Below, in pieces: positions 7,995-17,372 of a stretch of 64,000 bases of DNA. The translations under genes were made by a program, and so were the position numbers. The notes beneath the pieces were generated by a model. That model saw only the letters and a list, made by a program, of their open reading frames with translations. It did no database searches and had not been told where the DNA came from. This DNA is from Marininema halotolerans (GTDB lineage Bacteria > Bacillota > Bacilli > Thermoactinomycetales > DSM-45169), in the NCBI RefSeq assembly GCF_900116235.1, contig NZ_FPAA01000014.1, positions 1-64,000 of the forward strand, written 5' to 3'. The first letter of the stretch is position 1. Each line of letters starts with the position of its first letter.

Positions 7995-9272
7995 GTGAGC
8001 TTTCGCATTCCTCGGGGCACGGTAGATCTCATGTCCGGTGAGGTAGAGAAATGGCAATACATTGAAGATAAGGCGAGGGAACTATGTCGGCGGTACCACT
8101 TCTCCGAAATTCGCACCCCAATTTTTGAACAGACAGAGCTATTTCAGCGTGGGGTGGGTGAAACCACGGATGTGGTGAGCAAAGAAATGTATACCTTTTT
8201 GGATCGCGGTGGCCGAAGCCTTACGCTCCGTCCAGAGGGAACTGCTGGGGTGGTGCGTTCCTTTGTAGAGAAAAAGGTGTATGGGGAACCCCAGCCGACA
8301 AAATGGTATTACATTGGTCAGATGTACCGCTATGAACGACCACAAGCAGGCCGACAACGTCAGTTTCATCAATTCGGTATTGAAGCCTTTGGGGCAACCG
8401 ATCCTGCATTAGATGCGGAACTGATTGATCTGGGTTGGCAGTTCTATCACTCAGTAGGTATTCGTGGAGTGAAGGTTGCTTTAAATAGTGTGGGCTGTTC
8501 GACTTGTCGTCCGCGTCATCGAGAGAAGTTAGTGGCGTATTTGACTCCTCATAAAGAAGCCTTATGTAAGGATTGTCAGACCCGCTTTGATCAAAATCCC
8601 ATGCGCATTCTTGACTGTAAGAATGAGGGTTGCCAACAGGTGACACATGATGCCCCTCGTATGGTCGACTATCTTTGCGAAGAATGTGAACCTCATTTTG
8701 AAGCAGTAAAAGAGAATTTGGATCTCTTGGACGTGGAGTGGTTTTTAGATACGCGCTTAGTGCGAGGGCTTGATTACTATACGCAAACGGCCTTTGAATA
8801 CATTTTAGAAGGTCAGGGAGGTCATGCAGGTTCGCTTGGTGGTGGCGGTCGATACAATGGGCTTGTACAAGAAGTTGGTGGGCCAGAGATGCCGGGTGTT
8901 GGTTTTGGTCTGGGGTTAGAACGAGTGATGCTCGCCTTAGATAGTCAGGAGGTAAAGCTACCCATTGCCCATGGCGTTGATTGCTATATTGTCTCCTTGG
9001 GAGACAATGCAAAAAAGCGATCCGTTCTGCTATTAAAAGAACTACGACAATCAGGCTCAACTGCGGAAAGGGATTACCTTGATCGGAAAATGAAGGGTCA
9101 GTTAAAAGCTGCTGATCGGGCACAGGCTCGTTTTGTCGCCATTCTAGGTGAGAATGAATTGGAAAAAAATCAGATCGTAGTAAAAGAGATGGCAACGGGA
9201 GAACAAACCACCATTCAATTGGACAAACTGGCGACCTATATTCGTGAAATTAGCGGAAAAGATCACAGCTGA
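7995..9272 (+). CDS. hisS: Histidyl-tRNA synthetase
   Basis: Class II aminoacyl-tRNA synthetase, 425 residues, charging tRNA-His. Family marks are FRIPRGTVDL at the start, the motif 2 region RPEGTAGVVRSF...MYRYERPQAGRQRQFHQFG, and the HisRS signature GLDYYTQTAFEY. The end carries the anticodon-binding domain. GTG 7995 is chosen because TTAAGGAGG precedes it; an in-frame ATG at 7938 would lie inside the T-box terminator. First gene of hisS-aspS. Confidence 0.95.
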   Translation: MSFRIPRGTVDLMSGEVEKWQYIEDKARELCRRYHFSEIRTPIFEQTELFQRGVGETTDVVSKEMYTFLDRGGRSLTLRPEGTAGVVRSFVEKKVYGEPQPTKWYYIGQMYRYERPQAGRQRQFHQFGIEAFGATDPALDAELIDLGWQFYHSVGIRGVKVALNSVGCSTCRPRHREKLVAYLTPHKEALCKDCQTRFDQNPMRILDCKNEGCQQVTHDAPRMVDYLCEECEPHFEAVKENLDLLDVEWFLDTRLVRGLDYYTQTAFEYILEGQGGHAGSLGGGGRYNGLVQEVGGPEMPGVGFGLGLERVMLALDSQEVKLPIAHGVDCYIVSLGDNAKKRSVLLLKELRQSGSTAERDYLDRKMKGQLKAADRAQARFVAILGENELEKNQIVVKEMATGEQTTIQLDKLATYIREISGKDHS

Positions 9273-9290
9273 TAAAGGAGCGACGGATGG

Positions 9291-11054
9291 ATGCGATATC
9301 GAACGCATACCTGCGGGGAACTGAATGAAGGTCACGTAGGGAAAATGACTACATTAAATGGCTGGGTACAAAAACGAAGAGATCTGGGAGGGCTAATATT
9401 CCTGGATGTTCGTGATCGCTCAGGGATTGTCCAAGTGGTATGTAACCCGGAACATGCACCGGAAGCCACTAAAATTGCTGAAAAAGTACGTAGCGAGTTT
9501 GTGTTAGCGATTCAAGGTCAAGTAGTTTCACGGTCAGAAGAAACCATTAATAAAAAGATGAAAACCGGTGCGATTGAGATTGTGGCAGAAGAAGTAGAGA
9601 TTGTGAATGAAGCGAAGACGCCTCCCTTTGCCGTAGAGGATGATGTAGAGGTGGACGAAACGACTCGCTTGAAGCATCGCTATATCGATCTTCGTCGTCC
9701 AATGATGCAAAACACCCTAATTCTTCGCCATCAAGTCATGCAAAAGGTTCGTAGTTTTTTATCGGAAGAGGGTTTTATTGAAGTAGAAACGCCGATGTTG
9801 ACGAAAAGTACTCCAGAGGGTGCACGGGATTACCTTGTCCCCAGCCGTGTTCATAAAGGGGAGTTCTATGCACTGCCCCAATCTCCGCAAATTTTTAAGC
9901 AGCTGTTGATGGTTTCCGGAATGGAACGTTACTTCCAAATCGTACGTTGTTTCCGGGATGAGGATTTACGTGCAGACCGGCAACCTGAATTTACTCAAAT
10001 TGATATTGAAGCGTCATTCCTGGAGCCAGAAGTCTTTTTATCCATGATGGAGACCATGGTGGCAGATTTGTGTGAAGAAACGATTGGGCATAAGGTTTCG
10101 ACTCCTTTTGAACGACTAACTTACAAAGAGGCGATGAATCGTTTTGGATCGGATCGTCCGGATCTTCGCTTTGATATGGAATTAGTGGATCTTTCGGAGA
10201 TGGTGAAGGAAAGTGGCTTCCAAGTATTTGCCTCCACTGTAGCGAACGGGGGACGTGTAAGGGCAATTAATGTCAAGGGGCAAGCGGGTTGGAGTCGAAA
10301 ACAGGTCGATGAGTGGGGGAAAATCGCTCAACAATTTGGTGCCAAGGGCTTGGCTTGGCTTGCTGTTAAAGAGGAAGGAACGAAGGGCCCTGTTGCTAAG
10401 TTTCTTGGAGAGACCGAATGGCACGATATTATGAAAGCGACAGAAGCAGAAACCGGAGATCTTCTCTTTTTCATTGCAGATCAACCCAAAAAATCAGCGG
10501 AGGTACTTGGTGAACTACGTGTTCGTTTAGCAAAACACCTTGATTTAATCCCTAAGGGGGTATTTCGATTTGCTTGGGTGACGGAGTTCCCCCTTCTTGC
10601 TTATGATGAAGAAGCAGATCGATGGTTTGCTGAACATCACCCCTTTACTAGTCCGATGGATGAGGATTTGCCCCTGTTAGAGACCGACCCAGGAAGTGTT
10701 CGTGCCAAAGCCTATGATATGGTGCTGAACGGCTATGAATTAGGTGGAGGAAGCCAACGGATCCACCGCCGTGAAGTGCAAGAAGCCATGTTTCGTGCCC
10801 TAGGCTTTACGATGGAAGAGGCGAAGGAAGAATTTGGTTTCCTTCTGGATGCTTTTGAGTATGGAGCACCTCCCCATGGTGGGGTTGCTTTTGGGCTGGA
10901 TCGGATTGTGATGTTATTGGCAGGACGCAGTAATCTTCGTGATACGATTGCCTTTCCAAAGACGGCCAGTGCAAGTTGTCTTTTAACCGATGCGCCTTCT
11001 GCTGTCGAAGAAAATCAATTGCGTGAGCTTCATATTTCTTTGCGAGAATCATGA
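9291..11054 (+). CDS. aspS: Aspartyl-tRNA synthetase
   Basis: Class II synthetase of 587 residues, the bacterial-type length with the GAD insertion. An N-terminal OB fold ([22 protein letters not shown]) binds the anticodon. Motif 2 is [18 protein letters not shown], and motif 3 is [15 protein letters not shown]. It follows hisS by 18 bases with GGAG at 9277-9280, so it is cotranscribed and presumably under the same T-box. Whether it is discriminating (Asp only) was not determined. Confidence 0.95.
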   Translation: MRYRTHTCGELNEGHVGKMTTLNGWVQKRRDLGGLIFLDVRDRSGIVQVVCNPEHAPEATKIAEKVRSEFVLAIQGQVVSRSEETINKKMKTGAIEIVAEEVEIVNEAKTPPFAVEDDVEVDETTRLKHRYIDLRRPMMQNTLILRHQVMQKVRSFLSEEGFIEVETPMLTKSTPEGARDYLVPSRVHKGEFYALPQSPQIFKQLLMVSGMERYFQIVRCFRDEDLRADRQPEFTQIDIEASFLEPEVFLSMMETMVADLCEETIGHKVSTPFERLTYKEAMNRFGSDRPDLRFDMELVDLSEMVKESGFQVFASTVANGGRVRAINVKGQAGWSRKQVDEWGKIAQQFGAKGLAWLAVKEEGTKGPVAKFLGETEWHDIMKATEAETGDLLFFIADQPKKSAEVLGELRVRLAKHLDLIPKGVFRFAWVTEFPLLAYDEEADRWFAEHHPFTSPMDEDLPLLETDPGSVRAKAYDMVLNGYELGGGSQRIHRREVQEAMFRALGFTMEEAKEEFGFLLDAFEYGAPPHGGVAFGLDRIVMLLAGRSNLRDTIAFPKTASASCLLTDAPSAVEENQLRELHISLRES

Positions 11055-11055
11055 C

Positions 11056-11085
11056 TTGATAAAAAACCAATCACTGTGGTAAAAT
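11056..11085 (+). promoter_or_regulatory. Promoter of 6S RNA
   Basis: TTGATA (11056-11061) and TAAAAT (11080-11085) with an 18-base spacer start right at the aspS stop and place transcription near 11093. Confidence 0.7.
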
Positions 11086-11092
11086 AAAGCCA

Positions 11093-11278
11093 CAAGAGAG
11101 AGCCCTGGGATGTCCGTATCCTCCAAAGTTTTGAGCCAACACCTTTTTTTCGGGAGCTTGCGTCACGGGTGAGCGCAGATGCCCTTATGGGACCTGTTAA
11201 CATTCGTGCAGAGCACCCACCTGCGAGAGCAGGTTCAAAACTGAGGAGACCACGGCATAAATGGGGCTCTTTTTTTTG
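11093..11278 (+). ncRNA. ssrS: 6S RNA
   Basis: A stretch of about 185 nt whose ends pair: GAGCCC near 11099 with GGGGCTC near 11263, and AAGTTTTGAGCC near 11127 with GGTTCAAAACT near 11232. These enclose a large central loop, which is the 6S RNA shape, an open-promoter mimic that binds sigma-A RNA polymerase. A T8 tract ends it. In B. subtilis the 6S-1 gene (bsrA) also sits between aspS and rarA, which supports the call. Exact ends are estimated. Confidence 0.85.
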
Positions 11279-11470
11279 TTCTTTTAATCATAATAAAATT
11301 CACAGAGAACCTGAACCTAAAGGGAATTCTTTAATCGATAGTATGGGGAAACTTTTCTTCATTGTGGACATTCACAACACACAATGGGGGGAATCCTTCA
11401 CATTTAGGTGAAAGATCCTTGTCGTGTGTGGGATAATAGAGGAGATTTCAGTGAGAGGAAGTAGTCTGCT

Positions 11471-12034
11471 ATGATTATCGGAGTAGATATTGACGGAACG
11501 ATTAAGAACACCCAAGAAGCGGCAATTCGTTGCTTTAACGATGAACTGGGTCGGGCAGTATCCTGTAAGGATGTCAAGGAATTTCATATGGATAAAGCCT
11601 ATGGAATTACCCGTAAAGAAGGTCGCCGCTTATGGAGGAAGTTAGAAGCGAAAATTTACTCTCTTGGGGTTCCATTAGAAAATGCACCTCATGTCTTGAA
11701 TGATCTGAAAGAAAAGGGGCATACGATTTACTTTATTACCGCGCGTCCCAATATCCCAAAAGTAGCCAGTGTGACACGGGAGTGGTTAAAAGAACATGAC
11801 TTTCCCTTTGATGGTGAGAATTTATATATGAATTCTCAGGATAAAGGAAAAGTTGCACAAGAGTTAGGTGTTGAACTCTTTTTTGAGGATGATCCCCATC
11901 ATTTGGACAAGCTCATTCGAGCGAAAATCCCAACGGTTGTGATGGATGCATCCTATAACTGCTCGTATACCCAAGGGGTGTATCGGATGACCCATTGGGA
12001 CCAAGCTTATCAATGGATTGACAACGGAGGATGA
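11471..12034 (+). CDS. HAD-type 5'(3')-deoxyribonucleotidase-like protein (NT5C family)
   Basis: A 187-residue HAD hydrolase. Motif I is IIGVDIDGTI with the nucleophile and acid/base Asp; motif II is FITARP; the end FFEDDPHHL gives the last acidic pair. This fits the 5' nucleotidase, deoxy type C family (B. subtilis YqfW is similar), which removes phosphate from nucleoside monophosphates. Substrate is inferred. ATG 11471 has GAGAGGAAG upstream. A palindromic terminator shared with rarA follows. Confidence 0.75.
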   Translation: MIIGVDIDGTIKNTQEAAIRCFNDELGRAVSCKDVKEFHMDKAYGITRKEGRRLWRKLEAKIYSLGVPLENAPHVLNDLKEKGHTIYFITARPNIPKVASVTREWLKEHDFPFDGENLYMNSQDKGKVAQELGVELFFEDDPHHLDKLIRAKIPTVVMDASYNCSYTQGVYRMTHWDQAYQWIDNGG

Positions 12035-12038
12035 TTAT

Positions 12039-12074
12039 AAAAAGACGTGACCACTATAGTGGTCACGTCTTTTT
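12039..12074. terminator. Perfect palindromic bidirectional terminator
   Basis: A 36-base perfect palindrome with A5 on one side and T5 on the other lies between convergent genes. The rarA stop codon (12063-12065) is inside it. Confidence 0.9.
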
Positions 12075-13418
12075 ATGGGGCGGCTGTTTAACCCATGCCA
12101 TGTAGTCTTGTAATTTCCCTTCATATCCATGCTGGGTAGGGTGGTAGAAAGTAGTACCTAAATGTTCATCAGGTAAGTATTGTTGATCGACCCACCCTCG
12201 GGGATACTGATGAGGGTAATGGTAACCCATGCCTCGTCCTTGTTCGTTGGCGCCGTTAAAGTGAGAATCTTTCAGATGGGGTGGAACTTCTGCGCGGGAT
12301 TCCCTGCGAACTGCGTGAAGGGCATCGTGAATCCCTTGAACAACTGCATTCGATTTGGGGGCGGTTGCGATATATAAAACGGCTTCTGCTAATGGGATTT
12401 GGGCTTCAGGAAGACCGATATGCTCCACCGCTTGGGCGGCAGCCGAGGCAATCAACAGGGCGCGTGGGTCTGCAAGGCCAACATCTTCGGCAGCATGAAT
12501 AAAAACGCGGCGGGCAATAAAACGGGGGTCTTCCCCGGCGTGAATCATTTTTGCTAGATAATATAGAGAGGCATCGGGGTCGGAGCCACGCATGCTTTTG
12601 ATAAAAGCGGAGATCGTATCATAATGATTGTCTCCTTTTTTGTCATAGCGAATGACTTTCTTTTGAATGGACTCCTCAGCCACTTCTAAGGTGATATGGC
12701 GATTTCCGTTCTCGTTTGGTGGAGTAGTAACGACAGCCAGCTCCAGCGCATTAAACATATTTCTCGCATCGCCACCGGCTACACGGATAATGTGTTCAAG
12801 AGCCTCTGCGTCGATTGTAGGCTGATAGGAACCAAGCCCTCGTTCTTCATCGGAAAGCGCTCGCTTGGCAAGCTGAGCAAGATCCTGTTCATTGAGAGAA
12901 TCAAGTTGAAAGATGCGTGAGCGAGAAAGAAGCGCAGAATTGACTTCAAAGGAAGGGTTCTCCGTCGTTGCTCCAATCAAAATGATTGTGCCATCTTCTA
13001 CATAGGGAAGCAACGCATCCTGCTGCGTTTTATTAAATCGATGAATTTCATCAATAAAAAGCAATGTACGGGAATCATACATGCTAAGACGTTCTCGCGC
13101 CTCCTGGGTAACACGGCGAATATCGGATACCCCTGAGGTGACGGCGTTTAATTGCTCAAAGACGGCTTTTGTTGTGCCTGCAATCACTTTGGCAAGGGTC
13201 GTTTTCCCTGTTCCTGGTGGACCGTAAAGGATAATGGAAGAGAGTTGATCGGCTTCGATGGATCGCCGTAACAATTTTCCCTTTCCTAAGATATGAGCTT
13301 GTCCTGAAATTTCATCGAGGGTACGAGGGCGCATACGTGCGGCCAGAGGTCCCTGCCGTTCTTTTTCCTGTCCGTATTCAAAAAGGTTCATGACAACAGC
13401 GAAAAGACGCCTGTACAC
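12063..13418 (-). CDS. rarA: Replication-associated recombination protein RarA (MgsA)
   Basis: Clamp-loader-like AAA+ ATPase of 451 residues that acts at stalled replication forks. Walker A GPPGTGKTT is at about 66-74; Walker B LLFIDEIHRF, sensor GATTENPSFEVN and LLSRSRIF follow. The C-terminal MgsA oligomerisation region is present. GTG 13418 has AAGGAAAGGAA upstream; ATG 13391 (MNLFEYGQ) fits homolog N-termini better but lacks a ribosome site, so the start is open by nine codons. Placement next to 6S RNA and cymR matches B. subtilis. Confidence 0.9.
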   Translation of the reverse strand: MYRRLFAVVMNLFEYGQEKERQGPLAARMRPRTLDEISGQAHILGKGKLLRRSIEADQLSSIILYGPPGTGKTTLAKVIAGTTKAVFEQLNAVTSGVSDIRRVTQEARERLSMYDSRTLLFIDEIHRFNKTQQDALLPYVEDGTIILIGATTENPSFEVNSALLSRSRIFQLDSLNEQDLAQLAKRALSDEERGLGSYQPTIDAEALEHIIRVAGGDARNMFNALELAVVTTPPNENGNRHITLEVAEESIQKKVIRYDKKGDNHYDTISAFIKSMRGSDPDASLYYLAKMIHAGEDPRFIARRVFIHAAEDVGLADPRALLIASAAAQAVEHIGLPEAQIPLAEAVLYIATAPKSNAVVQGIHDALHAVRRESRAEVPPHLKDSHFNGANEQGRGMGYHYPHQYPRGWVDQQYLPDEHLGTTFYHPTQHGYEGKLQDYMAWVKQPPHKKT

Positions 13419-13588
13419 TTCCTTTCCTTGAAGAAGATCAATGAATCTCGTTCTTCATGATTAACATACTGATGTGTACTTAGCAAGGTGGTTATGCTTT
13501 TCTCCACAGGCGATTGTTGATTATGGTAAACTACTAGAAGTCGTTAAAGAAAGTTGTCGAAAATCCTCACATATGAAGGGTGATAGGG

Positions 13589-14335
13589 TTGCGAGCAGCG
13601 GATGATGCAAGTAAAGATCAAGGTTGGAACAGACGGTATCACACCTTACGTTTTTGGCTCATCCGTTGGGGTGCGTTTTTCTGTGGCTTGGCGATGATGG
13701 CGCTTGGAATTGCCATGATGGTTCGATCCGGATGGGGTTTGGCTCCTTGGGATGTACTTCATATGGGACTTGCTATCCAATCTTCTCTTACCGTTGGTAT
13801 ATGGTTACAATCTGTAGGGATTGTGATGGTAATCATCGCAGGAATTATAGATAAAAAAATGCCTGGCCCAGGTGCCATTTTAAATATGCTACTGGTGGGT
13901 TGGTTTGTGGATCGTTATCTGGAGCAAAGCTGGCTGATTGTGCCATCCCTATGGTGGGAGAAAGCATTTCTTATGGTGGGAGGGTTTTTATTAATTGCCG
14001 TTGGGAATGGTTTATACATTGCTCCCCGGCTAGGAGCAGGACCGCGAGACGGGGTTGTTATGGCGATTAATAAGCGTTGGAAGTACTCGATCAGTCGGGT
14101 GCGGATGATGATGGAAGTGAGTGTATTGCTCGTAGGCTGGCTGCTAGGTGGGACTGTTTTTATTGGAACCGTTATTTTTTCAATATTTATTGGACCTTTT
14201 ATGCAGGTTTCGATAGGATTTTGGGAGAAAATGATTGCACAGTGGTTGAGAAGGGGAGGATCAGATGAAGGTTTCCACAAAAGGAAGATACGGGCTTACT
14301 ATCATGATGGATTTGGCGACAAGGCACGGGGATAA
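13589..14335 (+). CDS. YczE-like integral membrane protein
   Basis: About 248 residues with five to six hydrophobic segments. GWGLAPWDVLHMGL and APRLGAGPRDGVVMAI are the paired GxGPxDxxxxxI-type repeats of the YczE/YyaS/YitT family; molecular role is unknown. TTG 13589 with AAGGGTGATA upstream is preferred to GTG 13580, which overlaps that site. The last 71 bases overlap the start of cymR in another frame, so the charged tail (after about residue 220) is encoded by the same DNA as the CymR N-terminus. Confidence 0.7.
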   Translation: MRAADDASKDQGWNRRYHTLRFWLIRWGAFFCGLAMMALGIAMMVRSGWGLAPWDVLHMGLAIQSSLTVGIWLQSVGIVMVIIAGIIDKKMPGPGAILNMLLVGWFVDRYLEQSWLIVPSLWWEKAFLMVGGFLLIAVGNGLYIAPRLGAGPRDGVVMAINKRWKYSISRVRMMMEVSVLLVGWLLGGTVFIGTVIFSIFIGPFMQVSIGFWEKMIAQWLRRGGSDEGFHKRKIRAYYHDGFGDKARG

Positions 14336-14681
14336 GCCCACATCGCTTAAAAGTGTGGCAGAGCGTCATGATTTATCAGAGCATTATCTTGAGCAGCTCG
14401 TTGCACCTTTACGCAATGCGGGATTGGTAAGGAGTGTCCGAGGTGCCTATGGTGGATATAAATTGTCACGTTCACCAGAGGAGATCACTGCAGGTGATGT
14501 GATAAGAATATTAGAAGGACCGATCAGTCCAGTTGAATTTGAAGAAGAAGATAATCCAGGACGCCGTCAGTTATGGAAAAAAATCCGAGATGCGATTGCT
14601 GATGTATTGGACAATACAACCTTAGCCGATCTAAACAATCAATCCTCGGAGAGTGATGACTCCTATATGTTTTATATTTAA
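14265..14681 (+). CDS. cymR: Rrf2-family repressor CymR
   Basis: A 138-residue Rrf2 winged-helix regulator (MKVSTKGRYGLTIMMDLA..., then a helix-turn-helix around LKSVAERHDLSEHYLEQL and a wing at GGYKLSR). It lacks the three-cysteine cluster of IscR/NsrR, as expected for CymR, the master repressor of cysteine metabolism in Bacillales that works with CysK. ATG 14265 follows GGGGAGGATCAG. It is followed at once by iscS, the usual order. Confidence 0.85.
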   Translation: MKVSTKGRYGLTIMMDLATRHGDKPTSLKSVAERHDLSEHYLEQLVAPLRNAGLVRSVRGAYGGYKLSRSPEEITAGDVIRILEGPISPVEFEEEDNPGRRQLWKKIRDAIADVLDNTTLADLNNQSSESDDSYMFYI

Positions 14682-14697
14682 AGGCAGGAGAAAAATT

Positions 14698-15840
14698 ATG
14701 GCGATTTATTTGGATCATGCGGCAACGACACCGATTCACTTGGAAGTAAGGGAAGCCATGCTTCCTTATTTAGAAGATCGCTTTGGCAATCCATCCAGTA
14801 TGCATCGCTTCGGACGAGAAATTCGTAATGCGATCGATCAGGCACGGGATCAGGTTGCTGGCGGACTGGCTGCCGATCCAGGAAATGTGATTTTTACAAG
14901 TGGTGGCACAGAGGCTGATAATTTGGCTCTGGTTGGCGCTGCCTTTGCAAGAAGAGAGGTTGGACGGAACCATATTATCACGTCGGCGGTGGAACATCAT
15001 GCGGTGTTAGATACCTGTGCGTATTTAAAGCAGCTTGGCTTCAAGATAACGATTCTGCCCGTGGATGAGACTGGGTGTGTGGATCCAGCGTATTTGCGTG
15101 AATCGATTGATGAAAAGACGGCTGTGGTTAGCGTGATGATGGGAAACAACGAGGTGGGAACCCTGCAACCCATTGTGGAGCTGGGTACCATCAGTCGTGA
15201 GTTCGGCGCTTGGTTTCATACAGATGCTGTTCAAGCCTATGGTGTGGAGAGCATCGATGTACAATCATTACCTGTGGACCTTGTAACAATTTCTTCCCAT
15301 AAGATTAATGGTCCGAAAGGGGTCGGAGCACTTTGGCTCGCGCAAGAAGTCAATCTATGGCCCCAGATGCATGGTGGGCAACAAGAACGTCGTCGCCGTG
15401 CCGGCACGGAGAATGTACCGGGTATTGTAGGCTTTGGGAAAGCAGCTCAGTTGGCAACGAGAGAGCGACCCCTGCATCGGGATGAGGCGATAAAGTGCCG
15501 TGAGGCGATGATAGCCGAGTGGCGACGGGCAGGAATTGATTTTCAGATCAATGGCCATCCTACGAGGCATCTCCCTCATATCCTCAACGTCAGTTTTCCA
15601 GGGACAGAGACCGAGACGATGTTGATGAATCTAGATCTTGAAGGAATAGCCTGTGCAAGTGGATCAGCTTGTACATCGGGGACGTTAGAAATTTCCCATG
15701 TCCTGCAAGCGATGAACCTTTCTGATCCGATTACGCAATCAGCGATTCGCTTTAGTTTTGGATTAGGAAATACACCAGAACAAGTAGCATCCGCCGCACG
15801 TACGGTGGTCAAGGTGGTACAACGATTGACAGCCAGCTAA
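14698..15840 (+). CDS. iscS: Cysteine desulfurase (IscS/NifS type, YrvO-like)
   Basis: PLP enzyme of 380 residues that takes sulfur from cysteine for tRNA thiolation and Fe-S clusters. It starts AIYLDHAATTP, has the PLP lysine in SSHKINGPKG, and the catalytic Cys in the long mobile loop CASGSACTSG, which marks group I enzymes. ATG 14698 (site AGGAG) is chosen; an ATG at 14653 overlaps cymR and has no site. In Bacillales the next gene is usually mnmA, its sulfur acceptor; here mnmA is absent. Confidence 0.9.
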   Translation: MAIYLDHAATTPIHLEVREAMLPYLEDRFGNPSSMHRFGREIRNAIDQARDQVAGGLAADPGNVIFTSGGTEADNLALVGAAFARREVGRNHIITSAVEHHAVLDTCAYLKQLGFKITILPVDETGCVDPAYLRESIDEKTAVVSVMMGNNEVGTLQPIVELGTISREFGAWFHTDAVQAYGVESIDVQSLPVDLVTISSHKINGPKGVGALWLAQEVNLWPQMHGGQQERRRRAGTENVPGIVGFGKAAQLATRERPLHRDEAIKCREAMIAEWRRAGIDFQINGHPTRHLPHILNVSFPGTETETMLMNLDLEGIACASGSACTSGTLEISHVLQAMNLSDPITQSAIRFSFGLGNTPEQVASAARTVVKVVQRLTAS

Positions 15841-15861
15841 CGCATGATGGGTGAGTGAGAT

Positions 15862-16055
15862 TTAAAGCCGATTCCTTATTTCTTTTTCAAGGCGTAGCAT
15901 TAAGGTCTCAGTAGCAATCAGTTGACCAAGGGAAGCGGCTCTTGTCTTCCATAAAGGGACATCAATTCAGGTTTTTCTTGGTGAGCAGCTGCTTTTCGTA
16001 ATGGGTGTAAGGCGATTTTGAATTGGATAGGATGGAATGTTTCCGTTGAAGGAAT
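15862..16055 (-). pseudogene. Decayed gene fragment
   Basis: On the minus strand two frames read well in turn. First TETFHPIQFKIALHPLRKAA and AHQEKPELMSLYGR, then, after a frame change near 15950, RAASLGQLIATETLMLR and LEKEIRNRL to a stop at 15862-15864. Neither part has a start with a ribosome site. The amphipathic, alanine- and leucine-rich end looks coding. The family is not recognised. It lies where mnmA is expected, but it does not look like mnmA. Confidence 0.35.
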
Positions 16056-16402
16056 CCATCGTATCGATTAATTGATTAGATTTCCCTCGTGCGGGTCAAT
16101 CAGAGAAGGCTGTCGTAATGACTGTGCTGGTATCTTTGCTCTGCATGAGGGCCTTTTTGTGTTGGGGATGGGCACCCCGACTATCCACTATTCCCCCCGA
16201 TGCAATGAGGGGGCTACTTTATCCACCCGATATAGAACTAGAGCCATGGTTCCGATTAAGAAGAATTCAGTAGCAGAGTGGAATGGTATATTCCAACAAT
16301 TGTACTTGACTAAAAAATTATACTTTTGGGGCATGGTCAAATGTTTCACTTCCGTTTACAATCGATGAAGTAGGTAAAAGCCTTTCAGTACGGAGATTGG
16401 AG
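16056..16402. other. Gap before uppP
   Basis: About 350 bases. A 98-codon frame at 16072-16368 has no ribosome site and looks non-coding. TTGACT stands near 16307 but without a matching -10. No structure recognised. Confidence 0.3.
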
Positions 16403-17227
16403 TTGAACCAGAGAATCATGGAAATCATCAAGGCGATTATTCTTGGGCTGGTTGAAGGATTGACCGAATTTCTCCCGGTTTCATCAACGGGGCATATGAT
16501 TATGGCAGCAAATTTGATGGATTTTACGGGAGAGCGAGTAAAAACCTTTGAGGTAGTGATTCAGTTAGGGTCCATATTGGCTGTGGTTGTGGTTTTCTGG
16601 CGACGTCTACTTAGTCTAGTGGGACTAGCCAAGGCTCCCCAACCCACGCGAGGTGGAGGTAGACTCAATCTCATTCACATTTTTCTAGCGATGTTGCCAG
16701 CCGTTGTATTGGGCTTGTTGGCACGGGACTGGATCAAAGAGAATCTCTTTGGAGATAACATGCAAACGGTGATTATTGCGCTCATTGTCGGTGGTATCTT
16801 TATGATCGTAGCGGAAAAATTCTCTCCCAAGACCACCGTAACCGAATCCTTAGACCAGATGACATATAAACAGGCGTTTGGGGTGGGATTGTTTCAATGC
16901 CTTGCTTTATGGCCAGGATTTTCTCGATCCGGAGCGACGATTGCAGGTGGGCTATTTATCGGGTTAAGTCACCGAGTTGCTGCGGAATTTACCTTTATCG
17001 TAGCAGTGCCGATGATGATTGCGGCGAGTGGTTTAGATCTTTATAAGAGCTGGGACATTTTATCGGCTTCAGATATTCCGATGTTTATCGCAGGTTTCAT
17101 TACCGCATTTTTAGTGGCTATGGTGGCGATTGTTACATTCTTAAAGTTGATTTCGAAGGTGAAACTAACTCCATTTGCGGTTTACCGTTTTGTAGCGGCA
17201 ATCTTGTTTTGGGTGTTTTTTTTATAA
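16403..17227 (+). CDS. uppP: Undecaprenyl-diphosphate phosphatase
   Basis: UppP/BacA-type integral membrane enzyme, about 274 residues, which recycles the lipid carrier undecaprenyl diphosphate for cell-wall synthesis. Both signature regions are present: [16 protein letters not shown] near the N-terminus and [13 protein letters not shown] later. About eight membrane segments. TTG 16403 has CGGAG 7 bases upstream; TTG 16397 and ATG 16418 are other options. Ends in a strong terminator, so probably monocistronic. Confidence 0.9.
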   Translation: MNQRIMEIIKAIILGLVEGLTEFLPVSSTGHMIMAANLMDFTGERVKTFEVVIQLGSILAVVVVFWRRLLSLVGLAKAPQPTRGGGRLNLIHIFLAMLPAVVLGLLARDWIKENLFGDNMQTVIIALIVGGIFMIVAEKFSPKTTVTESLDQMTYKQAFGVGLFQCLALWPGFSRSGATIAGGLFIGLSHRVAAEFTFIVAVPMMIAASGLDLYKSWDILSASDIPMFIAGFITAFLVAMVAIVTFLKLISKVKLTPFAVYRFVAAILFWVFFL

Positions 17228-17238
17228 TGGCAGTATGA

Positions 17239-17278
17239 AGAAGTCGATCGGTCTCATGGAGGCCGATCGACTTCTTTT
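17239..17278 (+). terminator. Terminator of uppP
   Basis: AGAAGTCGATCGG pairs perfectly with CCGATCGACTTCT (13 bp, loop 11), followed by TTTT. Confidence 0.85.
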
Positions 17279-17372
17279 GGGGCCAAGTCCATACAACAGG
17301 CCGGAAAAAATGTGATACGATCAAAGGTGAAGTCAATTTTATAAATGAATCGCGAAATGAGGACGGTTAGCA

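Noticed and set aside
8221-9195. 324-codon minus-strand frame opposite hisS
   Set aside because: No ribosome site, and the plus strand is a fully conserved HisRS; it is a shadow frame.
16072-16368. 98-codon frame before uppP
   Set aside because: No ribosome site, odd composition, no recognised domain; treated as gap.
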